From contig JAHDDL010000015.1 of the NCBI GenBank assembly GCA_020629415.1, forward strand, positions 1 to 64,000: DNA of 64,000 nt, given 5' to 3'. The notes beneath the pieces are model-generated. The model worked only from the letters and a program-made list of their open reading frames with translations. It made no database searches and was not told the origin of the DNA. The DNA is from Maribacter sp. GTDB lineage: Bacteria > Bacteroidota > Bacteroidia > Flavobacteriales > Flavobacteriaceae. How positions within the stretch are numbered: the stretch's first letter is position 1; each line of letters opens with the position of its first letter. Position numbers and translations under genes: made by a program. This document shows positions 8,760 to 16,449 of the stretch, piece by piece.

Positions 8760-9305
8760 ATGGGAAAGCAATTACAATCCATTACACCCCAATTACAGGA
8801 ATTTATAGAAAAGCAGAACATATTTTTTGTGGGTACTGCGGCTGCAGAGGGCAAGGTAAATGTCTCGCCAAAGGGAACGGACTCCTTTCGGGTCATTAAC
8901 AAGAATAAAATTGTTTGGTTAAATCTGACGGGTAGTGGTAACGAAACGGCTGCACACCTCATCAAAAATAATAGAATGACCATTATGTTCTGCGCCTTTG
9001 AGGGCAAACCAATAATTTTGAGATTGTACGGTGTAGCTAAAATATACCATAGAAGAGATCAAGAATTTTCAAAGTACATAAACCTTTTTCCTGAAAATAC
9101 AGGGTCCCGGCAAATTATAGAAATGCAAGTGGACTTGGTACAGACCTCGTGCGGATTCGCGGTTCCGTTCATGGATTTTAAAGAAGAGCGAACTACCTTG
9201 AACGATTGGTCTAAAAAGCAAGGTGAGGAAAAGATCAAAGAATATTGGAAAAATAAGAATACCAAAAGTATAGATGGTTTTGAAACCCATATTTTAGGAA
9301 ACTAA
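8760..9305 (+). CDS. pyridoxamine 5'-phosphate oxidase-like flavoprotein
   Basis: This 181-residue protein belongs to the PNPOx-like split-barrel family, whose members bind FMN, F420 or haem. The N-terminal strands read FFVGTAAAEGKVNVSPKGTDSFRVI and KIVWLNLTGSGNETAAHLIKNNRMTIMFCAFEG, the usual pattern in which Pro-Lys-Gly and Asn-Glu-Thr segments line the cofactor site. The C-terminus QTSCGFAVPFMDF is also typical of the subgroup. The substrate is unknown; true PdxH is longer and differs at the C-terminus. A VOC protein gene follows after 20 bp, so the two may be co-transcribed. Confidence 0.87.
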   Translation: MGKQLQSITPQLQEFIEKQNIFFVGTAAAEGKVNVSPKGTDSFRVINKNKIVWLNLTGSGNETAAHLIKNNRMTIMFCAFEGKPIILRLYGVAKIYHRRDQEFSKYINLFPENTGSRQIIEMQVDLVQTSCGFAVPFMDFKEERTTLNDWSKKQGEEKIKEYWKNKNTKSIDGFETHILGN

Positions 9306-9325
9306 CAGATAAAATAAACAATATA

Positions 9326-9718
9326 TTGAAGCAATCCATAGCACGTATAGCACTGGTCGTTGATGATTACGATAAAGCCATTGAATTTTATACTAAAAAA
9401 TTAGACTTCCTACTGGTGGAAGATACCCCGTTAGAAGGGGATAAACGTTGGGTCACAGTTACGCCACCAGGGGATGGACAATGCACTTTGGTTTTAGCAA
9501 AGGCGGACAATGAAGCGCAGGAATCAAGGGTAGGAAACCAAACAGGCGGACGGGTATTTCTATTTTTGTATACAGATGATTTTTGGCGAGATTACTATGC
9601 CATGGTAGAAAGAGGCGTAAAGTTTACTAGAGAGCCAGAAAAGATGCCGTATGGTATGGTAGCCGTATTCAAAGACCTATATGGCAACCTATGGGATTTA
9701 TTGGAACCTGCGTCTTAA
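9326..9718 (+). CDS. VOC-family (glyoxalase/bleomycin-resistance fold) protein
   Basis: This 130-residue protein starts at TTG 9326, because no ATG precedes the first strand. The first half reads ARIALVVDDYDKAIEFYTKKLDFLLVED and the second half KFTREPEKMPYGMVAVFKDLYGNLWDLLEP, the two beta-alpha-beta-beta-beta units of the VOC superfamily. The C-terminal DLYGNLWDLLEP motif carries a likely metal ligand (Glu). The histidine usual in the first unit is replaced (ARIALVV), so it may not have classical glyoxalase activity. The actual substrate is unknown. Confidence 0.87.
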   Translation: MKQSIARIALVVDDYDKAIEFYTKKLDFLLVEDTPLEGDKRWVTVTPPGDGQCTLVLAKADNEAQESRVGNQTGGRVFLFLYTDDFWRDYYAMVERGVKFTREPEKMPYGMVAVFKDLYGNLWDLLEPAS

Positions 9719-9748
9719 TTATAGGTCCATTTTAAACCAAAGAAGATA

Positions 9749-10381
9749 GTGCTGAAGTTTTTAAAAAATATGTTCAAGTTAAACGGGCTCACCGGTTTTA
9801 CCATTTCCAGAAATGCTATAACCTTCAAAAGGCTGCTCTGTGGTATTGGAACATCTAGCATAGGAGAGAATAGTATTGAAATTACGGATTACCCTATTGA
9901 ACCTTCGGTCGTTTATCCTTCAGCAAGCATAGTAGCCCATGAAATTGATGCTATTTCCTTAGAGTTTGGTGTGTGTAAAGTATATGTAAAAGATGATATT
10001 GTTCTTGTGTCCGCTGAAAAGAAGAAGGAGCTAGCGCATTTCGCCAAAGTTCATAATTTAAAATTGATACCCTATAGTTGGAATTGGGATTGGCTTCTAG
10101 AACCATACTTGGATACGGAATTTACCAAAGAGAACGAGCAACGGGTGTTGAAGAGACTTCTGGAAAACGGTTTTACCGCTAATGAAATCGATGCCATAAG
10201 AGCCGAAGTGAAAAAACAAATGTATGCCTATAATTTTGATACCATGCTTTGGGATTGGTGTAGTCTAAGCCTATCTGATGTTTTGAGCGCCATGCGTGCA
10301 AAATATAATAAAGTCCAATTTCGTGACTTTTATAGTCGCGCTTTAGAAATTGAAAAACGTTCCCCCACAAATACAAAGTGA
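9749..10381 (+). CDS. hypothetical protein of unrecognised family
   Basis: This 210-residue protein has no signal peptide or membrane helix and no motif I recognise. Two parts can be seen: a mixed strand-rich half (about 15-110) ending in KLIPYSWNWDWLLEPYLDTEFT, and a helical C-terminal half (about 118-205) with WDWCSLSLSDVLSAMRAKY. The GTG at 9749 gives 210 residues; an ATG at 9770 gives 203 and is equally plausible. It lies 30 bp after the VOC gene. Confidence 0.65.
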   Translation: MLKFLKNMFKLNGLTGFTISRNAITFKRLLCGIGTSSIGENSIEITDYPIEPSVVYPSASIVAHEIDAISLEFGVCKVYVKDDIVLVSAEKKKELAHFAKVHNLKLIPYSWNWDWLLEPYLDTEFTKENEQRVLKRLLENGFTANEIDAIRAEVKKQMYAYNFDTMLWDWCSLSLSDVLSAMRAKYNKVQFRDFYSRALEIEKRSPTNTK

Positions 10382-10411
10382 TCGTACTATCTTTAAAGTA
10401 AATAAGGGGCA

Positions 10412-10443
10412 AAAAAATAGCAAAAATCTAAGTAGACTTTTGC
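10412..10443 (-). terminator. rho-independent terminator of dps
   Basis: GCAAAAATCTA (10420-10430) pairs with TAGACTTTTGC (10433-10443) with one mismatch. On the minus strand the hairpin is followed by a TATTTTTTT run, placing it as the end of the dps transcript. It may also serve the convergent gene ending at 10381. Confidence 0.65.
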
Positions 10444-10468
10444 CATTTTATTTAGGTAAAACAATGTG

Positions 10469-10945
10469 CTATTGTAAGGTAGACTTAAGCATCCAGATTA
10501 GTTTTTCTTGTCCGGATATTAAATCGCTAACCAGCGTAGCGGTACCTTCATCATTGTTGTCAGATGATAATTCCAAAATTTCTCGCTCTTGAATCAATAA
10601 CTCGTTCAAGTTATCTATCAATAAGGAAATACCCGTTGCGCCGTCAGACACTTCTTTGATGATTCTAATAGTCTTGTTGTCCAAGTAATCTTCAAACGTA
10701 TGTAAAGGTTGTTGATCTAGGGTTAAAATACGTTCAGCGATTTCATCAACGGTTTCAGTAGCTTCGGTGTATAACTCTTCAAATTTTTCATGTAGAAGAA
10801 AGAAATTGCTTCCTTTTACATTCCAATGCATACCTCTCAAATTCATGTAATGAACTTGATAGTTAGCTAAAAGAAGGTTTAATTTATCACTAATCTCTAT
10901 TTTGTAATCTTGGTCTATTCCCACGTTTTTATGTAAAGTTTCCAT
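10469..10945 (-). CDS. dps: Dps-family DNA-binding ferritin-like protein
   Basis: Dps proteins form 12-subunit cages that oxidise and store iron and protect DNA in stress. At 158 residues the length is normal. The inter-subunit ferroxidase ligands are all present with correct spacing: His40 (GMHWNVKG), His52, Glu56, Asp67 and Glu71 (TVDEIAERI). The N-terminal tail is short with few lysines, so direct DNA binding may be weak. The gene is monocistronic, ends at a terminator, and has a 14-bp inverted repeat 57 bp upstream that may be an operator. Confidence 0.95.
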   Translation of the reverse strand: METLHKNVGIDQDYKIEISDKLNLLLANYQVHYMNLRGMHWNVKGSNFFLLHEKFEELYTEATETVDEIAERILTLDQQPLHTFEDYLDNKTIRIIKEVSDGATGISLLIDNLNELLIQEREILELSSDNNDEGTATLVSDLISGQEKLIWMLKSTLQ

Positions 10946-11001
10946 ATGTATGTTGTTTTAATTTCTTAATGTAAAATTACGGATAAAGCCCCTGTTTATA
11001 G

Positions 11002-11015
11002 GTAACTAAAGTTAC
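11002..11015. promoter_or_regulatory. 14-bp inverted repeat upstream of dps
   Basis: GTAACT-AA-AGTTAC is a perfect 6-bp-arm dyad 57-70 bp upstream of the dps start, in the 196-bp spacer divergent from the desaturase-family gene. It may be a stress-regulator or iron-regulator site; the protein is unknown. Confidence 0.4.
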
Positions 11016-11141
11016 ATAACCCATACAGTTTTCTTATACCGTTATCATTTTTTATGAGTGATAAAAGTTGTCTTTTTAAGCAATTGTAGTTGACCAAATA
11101 GATTCGTAAATTAGAAAGGTTAAAACAGATAACGAACCGCC

Positions 11142-12041
11142 ATGCAAATACCCGAAATACCTAATTTAATACACTATGCCATTCCGTTTTTTACGGTCAC
11201 GGTAATTTTAGAAGTAATACTGTCGGTAAAGATCAAGCTTCATGATTATGAGTTTAAAGATGCGGGTACTTCAATTGTAATGGGTTTGGGTAATGTGGCA
11301 ATAGGTTTGGTTACTAAAGGCATTGCATTAGGGTTCTTTTATTTGCTGTATAATTTCTATCATGTTTTTGAAATTCCGTTTGCGTGGTGGTCTTGGTTAA
11401 TACTTTTATTTGCCGAAGACCTTTGCTATTATTGGTTTCATAGAACCAGTCATGTAAGTCGGTTTTTCTGGGCTAGCCATGTGGTGCACCATTCCTCTAA
11501 AAATTACAATCTAAGCACGGCTTTAAGACAATCTTGGTCTGGCGGATTTTACACTTTCATTTTTTGGACTCCGCTCATACTCATCGGTTTTCATCCGGTG
11601 ATGGTTTTGGTACAGATGTCCGTCAGTCTTATTTATCAATATTGGATTCATACCGAGTATATTACCAAACTGCCTAAATGGTTTGAAGCTGTTTTTAATA
11701 CGCCCAGTCACCACAGGGTACACCATGCCACCAATCCGCAATATTTAGATAGAAACCATGCCGGTATTTTTATTATTTGGGATAGATTGTTCGGCACCTT
11801 TGAACCCGAGGTAGAAAAACCGGTATACGGTTTGGTAACGAACATAAACACGTATAATCCCATAAAAATTGCTTTTGGAGAGTGGTACAAAATGTTGACC
11901 GATTTCTTTACTTCAAAAACCTCATTGGTAAATAGGTTCAAATACTTGACAAAACCACCCGGATGGAAACATGACGGCACCAGTATTCTTTCTACAGATT
12001 TGCGGAGGGATTGGGAAGAAAGTAAGAATGCGGAATTGTAA
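11142..12041 (+). CDS. sterol desaturase / fatty-acid hydroxylase family protein
   Basis: This 299-residue membrane enzyme belongs to the di-iron fatty-acid hydroxylase superfamily. The eight-histidine metal site is visible in three boxes: HRTSH near residue 107, HVVHH near 118-122, and HHRVHH near 190-195, in WFHRTSHVSRFFWASHVVHHSS and TPSHHRVHHATN. Four or so membrane helices surround them. Bacterial members hydroxylate or desaturate lipids or carotenoids; the substrate here is unknown. It is followed after 61 bp by a DUF998 membrane protein gene and is divergent from dps. Confidence 0.9.
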   Translation: MQIPEIPNLIHYAIPFFTVTVILEVILSVKIKLHDYEFKDAGTSIVMGLGNVAIGLVTKGIALGFFYLLYNFYHVFEIPFAWWSWLILLFAEDLCYYWFHRTSHVSRFFWASHVVHHSSKNYNLSTALRQSWSGGFYTFIFWTPLILIGFHPVMVLVQMSVSLIYQYWIHTEYITKLPKWFEAVFNTPSHHRVHHATNPQYLDRNHAGIFIIWDRLFGTFEPEVEKPVYGLVTNINTYNPIKIAFGEWYKMLTDFFTSKTSLVNRFKYLTKPPGWKHDGTSILSTDLRRDWEESKNAEL

Positions 12042-12102
12042 TTGCTGTAACAATACCGAATGATTATCGTCATATAAACAACTGACCAATTCAATTTTCA
12101 AT

Positions 12103-12729
12103 ATGAGCAATAAGCTAGTAGCGTATATAGGAATTTTAGGAGTTAGTTTATTTGCGATTGCCGCTATTGTTGGTCCGTTGTTAATTGAAGATTATAGCAT
12201 AGTAAGTCAGTACATTAGTGAATCTTTTGCATCTAATACTGAATATGGATTGTATTTGCAATACTTCGGCTATGTACCAAGCGGAATCTTAATTACTATT
12301 TTTTGCTTTAGTGCACCAAAGTATTTTCCAAGTTCAAAATTGATTTTAGCCGGATTCTTCGGATTGGCAATTTTCTATGGTATGGGGACCATTTTGGTAG
12401 GATTATTTCCGTGTGATGCAGGCTGCCCAACAGATGTAATGGACTCCAGCCTAGCGCAACTTATACATAATGCAGTGGCATCTTTAACGTATATATTTTT
12501 TCCTATTTGTTTGATGGCAATCGGTTTGGGTTTAAAGAAATCTGAGAACTACGGTCGCTTATCCCAAATAGCGAGTGTTATGGGAATCGTCAGCGGTATT
12601 TTCATATTCGCGCTATTCTCAAATCCAGAATCTGGCTATAGAGGTATTTTACAACGTATAATAGAAACCTGTTTCATCGTATTTATAGTTTCTAGTGCTT
12701 TGAGAATTACCAAGGATGTGGAAAAATAG
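12103..12729 (+). CDS. DUF998 integral membrane protein
   Basis: This 208-residue protein has six likely membrane helices and matches the DUF998 pattern: an N-terminal helix followed by DYSIVSQYISESFA, a mid-protein segment GTILVGLFPCDAGC, and LAQLIHNAVASLTYIFFPICLMAIG. The family is of unknown function. Two cysteines in PCDAGC lie in an extracytoplasmic loop and may form a disulphide. It follows the desaturase-family gene in the same direction. Confidence 0.85.
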   Translation: MSNKLVAYIGILGVSLFAIAAIVGPLLIEDYSIVSQYISESFASNTEYGLYLQYFGYVPSGILITIFCFSAPKYFPSSKLILAGFFGLAIFYGMGTILVGLFPCDAGCPTDVMDSSLAQLIHNAVASLTYIFFPICLMAIGLGLKKSENYGRLSQIASVMGIVSGIFIFALFSNPESGYRGILQRIIETCFIVFIVSSALRITKDVEK

Positions 12730-12899
12730 TATTAAGTACTTAGTACAAAGTATCAAGTTCAAAGCAATTAGTATTAAGTACAACAATTAATAGTCTTGAA
12801 ATAGCTGCGTTGCGCTCGTTATGGCGAACAACCAACAACGAAAAACGAAAAACGATTTTTGGTCACTGAGCGGAGCCGAAGTGAACGGACAACGAACAA
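12730..12899. repeat. intergenic low-complexity repeats and REP-like hairpin
   Basis: This 170-bp spacer is unlike its neighbours. It starts with reiterated TTAAGTACTTAGTAC-type words, continues with AACAAC and AACGAAAA repeats, and includes the small dyad TCACT..GC..GC..AGTGA at 12863-12884. The GAGCGGAGCCGAAGTGA word resembles interspersed palindromic elements I know from flavobacterial genomes, but only one copy is in this window. Confidence 0.6.
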
Positions 12900-14144
12900 C
12901 TACTCCTTATAAACCACTCCATCTTTCATTACAAAAGATACATTTTTCATTACGGAGATATCCTTGGTAGGATTCCCTTCAACGGCAATGATATCGGCTA
13001 GAAAGCCTTTTTTTAAGTTTCCTAATTGGTTTAAGTGAAACATTTTGGCATTGTTAGAAGTGGCGGAAATTAAAACGTCTAAGGGTTTCATACCATAATC
13101 CACCATTAATTCCATCTCTCGATAATTTTCTCCATGGGGAAAAACACCTACATCGCCACCAAAAACAATTTGCACGCCAGAATCGAGCGCCATTTTAAAC
13201 GATTTTCGTTTCTGTTGAATACGTTCCGGCTCAGGATCGGTACTTTTGTTCCAACCTCTATATTGTGTAATGGCATCACCTGCGGCAAGGGTAGGGCATA
13301 GGCCAACACCTTTTTCTTTCATCAATTCAAAAATTTCAGCTGTACCACCGTCGCCATGCTCAATGGTTTCCACACCACCAAGAATGGCTCTTTTCATACC
13401 TTCTGGGGTACTGGCGTGGGCAACCACATATTTGCCCGCTGTAGTAGCTGTGGCAACCATTGCATCGATTTCTTCCTGAAGAAATGTAGGTTTGGAATCG
13501 GCACCCGGTGTCCATCGGTAATCGGCATAAATTTTTATCAAATCTGCGCCGTTACCCATTTGCCTACGAACGGTGGTAATACAATTGTCAACACCACTTG
13601 TAGCTTCTGCACCCAAGGGTACCGTTACGCCATCATGAAAACCTTTTGGACCGTACGCGCCCGTAGCTACAATAGCAGGTCCTGCAACCAATAATCGCGG
13701 TCCGTCAATAATACCGTTTTCAATGGTTTTCTTTACGTATACATCTGTATAACCTGCACCTTCGGCCCCAAGGTCTCTCATGGTGGTTACACCTGCCATT
13801 AAAGAATTTTTTACATGTACCGTAGCCCTAACGGCACGTTCAACCGGAGACTCTTTGAGAACTTGGTCGTTCCAATCGGTTTCATTGTATGGGTGTAGTA
13901 AAATATGGGAATGCCCTTCAATAATACCGGGCATTAAAGTAGTTCCCTTTAATTCAATTTCAGTGGTATGGGCAGGTAGATCAATGCCAGATAATTTACC
14001 GGCATATGTTATTAGATTTTTCTCTACTAAAACCACCCAATTTTCATGCATTTCCGTACCATCAAATACGCGGTCTGGTTTTAAGAGTGTTTGTGAAAAA
14101 CCAAGGTAGCAAGAGAATAGTAGGACGATAAAAAAGGATTTCAT
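12900..14144 (-). CDS. secreted amidohydrolase (imidazolonepropionase/prolidase-like)
   Basis: This 414-residue metal-dependent hydrolase starts at the ATG at 14144, directly at a signal peptide (SFFIVLLFSCYLGFSQ). An upstream in-frame ATG at 14168 would overlap the preceding gene and is rejected. Metal-site motifs of the amidohydrolase superfamily are present: EGHSHILLHP (HxH), LIKIYADY (bridging Lys), VVAHAST and ETIEHGDG histidines, and FGGDVGV (final Asp). Related enzymes cleave Xaa-Pro dipeptides or organophosphates; the substrate here is unknown. It follows a second amidohydrolase gene by 13 bp, making a two-gene operon of exported hydrolases. Confidence 0.87.
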   Translation of the reverse strand: MKSFFIVLLFSCYLGFSQTLLKPDRVFDGTEMHENWVVLVEKNLITYAGKLSGIDLPAHTTEIELKGTTLMPGIIEGHSHILLHPYNETDWNDQVLKESPVERAVRATVHVKNSLMAGVTTMRDLGAEGAGYTDVYVKKTIENGIIDGPRLLVAGPAIVATGAYGPKGFHDGVTVPLGAEATSGVDNCITTVRRQMGNGADLIKIYADYRWTPGADSKPTFLQEEIDAMVATATTAGKYVVAHASTPEGMKRAILGGVETIEHGDGGTAEIFELMKEKGVGLCPTLAAGDAITQYRGWNKSTDPEPERIQQKRKSFKMALDSGVQIVFGGDVGVFPHGENYREMELMVDYGMKPLDVLISATSNNAKMFHLNQLGNLKKGFLADIIAVEGNPTKDISVMKNVSFVMKDGVVYKE

Positions 14145-14157
14145 AACAATAGTGGGT

Positions 14158-15585
14158 TTAGTGAACAATAGCAGATGTTAGAAGGCTGTCCAGGTCTGAT
14201 TTGGAATGATGATTTCCGTTGGATAGAACCATATAAATATCTTGTGTGTTTGTAATATTTTCTAACGGATTGCTGTTGAGTAAAACGATATCGGCAATTT
14301 TACCTTCGGTAATAGAACCATAGTCCGCATCTTGTTTTAAAAATAATGCTCCGTTATAGGCTGATGATTTCAGGGCATCTAGCGGAGAAATTCCTGTAGC
14401 AACCATAGCTTCCATTTCTTTATGTAATGATATGCCTGGGTAGGTATAGCTATTGTAGGCCCCACTATCTGATCCCGCCAGAAGTGCTACTCCGTTTTTA
14501 TTCAAGTTAAAAGCCAGTTCGCCAAAGAATTGATCTAGGGCTTTTCGGTCGGCAACCTGTTTTGCAGAAGCATTTTTTACCCGGTCAATTCTGCCTTTAT
14601 AAGTTTGTTGTATTCCAAGACCCATATATTTTAAGTAGTCATCATCAGCATGGTCAACTTCATCCAAATAACTAAGAACCCTACCAATGTGTAGTGTGGG
14701 AACAACAAATACATTGTTTCTTTTCAATTTGCCGAATGTTTTTAATGCGGTGGAGTCCGTATATGAAGACTGTAGTAGGGGCATAGCATCCCAAAATCCG
14801 ATTTCCTTGTCTATCAGTTTTTGGGTAATTTCCTTTTCATTGCTGGAGCATCCTTTCATGATGTAATATAAATGCTCTACAGCATCTATACCTGCATTAA
14901 TGGTAGCATCTAGTTCAACGGTAAAGGGCATATGTCCAGAAGTAATTAAGCCACGTTTTTCGCTTTCCTGAATCACCTTCAAATAATTTTCACCAGAAAT
15001 TCGGCTATCGTAGATTTTTACAAAGTCAGACGGTATAGCTTGTAAAGAATCTAAGGCAGTGATAATATCTTCTTCGGTTTCAACTTCCAATGAACCTGCC
15101 CATGTACCGCCTGGTCCATCAATCTTTGGTCCCGATGTAAAAATGGTAGGTCCGACCAATTCATTGTTTTCAATAGCCTTACGCCATTTTAAAACCGATG
15201 AGGTTAGGTCTCCGCCAGCATCACGCACCGTGGTAATTCCGTTGGCCATAAAGAGTTTAAGAAAATTCTTATTGGTATCAATTAAAGAATCTCCACCCCT
15301 AAAATGGGTGTGATTATCCCAAAAACCAGGTATTATAAATTTATTTGTGGCATCTATAACCGTATTGGCCTTTAGATGACCAGCATCAATGTCTTTAGTA
15401 ATTTTGGTAATCCTATTATTGGAAATTAAAATATGAGCCGTTGAGACCGATCCGTCTTCTAGATTGATGACAGCACCATTTTTGATCAAAGTGTCATAGC
15501 TAACCTCTTTCTCTTTATTACAGCTTACAATTGCCATGAGTAAACACAAGACAATAGCTCTCATCATTTTCAATACGCTCATCAT
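14158..15585 (-). CDS. amidohydrolase lipoprotein
   Basis: This metal-dependent hydrolase of about 475 residues has a lipoprotein signal with lipobox AIVSC, so it is probably membrane-anchored in the envelope. The ATG at 15585 or one of several nearby ATGs gives a normal-length signal; 15603 is also open. Superfamily motifs are NHTHFRGG (HxH), DFVKIYDS (bridging Lys), GLITSGHMP, DAVEHLYY and LLAGSDSGAY (final Asp). It is homologous to, but divergent from, the secreted amidohydrolase just downstream, and the pair is probably co-transcribed. The substrate is unknown. Confidence 0.87.
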   Translation of the reverse strand: MMSVLKMMRAIVLCLLMAIVSCNKEKEVSYDTLIKNGAVINLEDGSVSTAHILISNNRITKITKDIDAGHLKANTVIDATNKFIIPGFWDNHTHFRGGDSLIDTNKNFLKLFMANGITTVRDAGGDLTSSVLKWRKAIENNELVGPTIFTSGPKIDGPGGTWAGSLEVETEEDIITALDSLQAIPSDFVKIYDSRISGENYLKVIQESEKRGLITSGHMPFTVELDATINAGIDAVEHLYYIMKGCSSNEKEITQKLIDKEIGFWDAMPLLQSSYTDSTALKTFGKLKRNNVFVVPTLHIGRVLSYLDEVDHADDDYLKYMGLGIQQTYKGRIDRVKNASAKQVADRKALDQFFGELAFNLNKNGVALLAGSDSGAYNSYTYPGISLHKEMEAMVATGISPLDALKSSAYNGALFLKQDADYGSITEGKIADIVLLNSNPLENITNTQDIYMVLSNGNHHSKSDLDSLLTSAIVH

Positions 15586-15723
15586 ATATATGCGGTTTTG
15601 CAACGGTAAGGTAAAAAGAATATGTGGTAAATTTTAGTTTACGCCTTATATCCTAGGGCATTTTAGACATTGGTAATGAATGTATAGTTGATTGATAAAA
15701 TGATTGAAAAACTCGTGTTAATT

Positions 15724-16320
15724 TCATTTTTTCATAGCCTGCCAACCACCGCCATTTCTATATTTGATATTCTCATGGGCATGTTGTATTATTTCCTTAA
15801 TACGTTTCGTCTTGGTTTCTTCTCGCTTAGCTTGGTTTAACCAATATAGGTAGCTTTTACGTTGGCTATGGGTAAAGTTCTTGAAGTTGGTATGTGCCTG
15901 GCTATTTTTTTCAAAAGCTATTTGTAATGCTTCTGGTATGACTCCGTTTTCAACATCATCTAAAGAAGTCCATGATCCGTTTTCTTTTGCAATTTTAATC
16001 GAAGCTAATCCTGCTTCATGCATTAAGCCATTGGATTTTAAATCTTTAATATGATTTTTATTGACCTTGCTCCAAACGCTTTTGGGTTTTCTTGGGCAGA
16101 AGTATTGTTTTCGCTTACCGTCACCCAAACTTTTTACCGTACTGTCAATCCATCCATAACATAAGGCTACACGCACAGCTTCTTCCCATCTCAAACTATC
16201 ATTTTTATGAGCTACCGAGTAGAAAATGAGATGAACACCTGAATGGTTAGAATGGTTATTATGCAGCCAATTTCTAAATTCACTATCATTTTTAAAATAT
16301 AACTCGGGTTTATTTGACAT
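15724..16320 (-). CDS. YdeI/OmpD-associated family protein
   Basis: This 198-residue cytosolic protein matches the YdeI (bacteriocin-protection) family: FRNWLHNNHSNHSGVHLIFYS at the start, EEAVRVALCYGWIDSTVKSLGDG in the middle, then FCPRKPKSVWSKVNKNHI. The C-terminal SQRKSYLYWLNQAKREETKTKRI segment is also typical. Some relatives affect resistance to polymyxin or bacteriocins, but the biochemical role is unclear. It is monocistronic and divergent from the ThuA fusion gene. Confidence 0.88.
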   Translation of the reverse strand: MSNKPELYFKNDSEFRNWLHNNHSNHSGVHLIFYSVAHKNDSLRWEEAVRVALCYGWIDSTVKSLGDGKRKQYFCPRKPKSVWSKVNKNHIKDLKSNGLMHEAGLASIKIAKENGSWTSLDDVENGVIPEALQIAFEKNSQAHTNFKNFTHSQRKSYLYWLNQAKREETKTKRIKEIIQHAHENIKYRNGGGWQAMKK

Positions 16321-16449
16321 AACTATAGAAAAAGGGTCTTAATTTATCATAAATGTACAATGTTTAGCAGACAAAGTATTGGTTAATACAACAACGCTCC
16401 CTATTTTTATCAATTCTAAAAACAACTGAACAACAACAACTGATTACGT

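Noticed and set aside
14145-14168. Upstream ATG of the secreted amidohydrolase
   Set aside because: It would overlap the preceding gene and put extra residues before a standard signal peptide.
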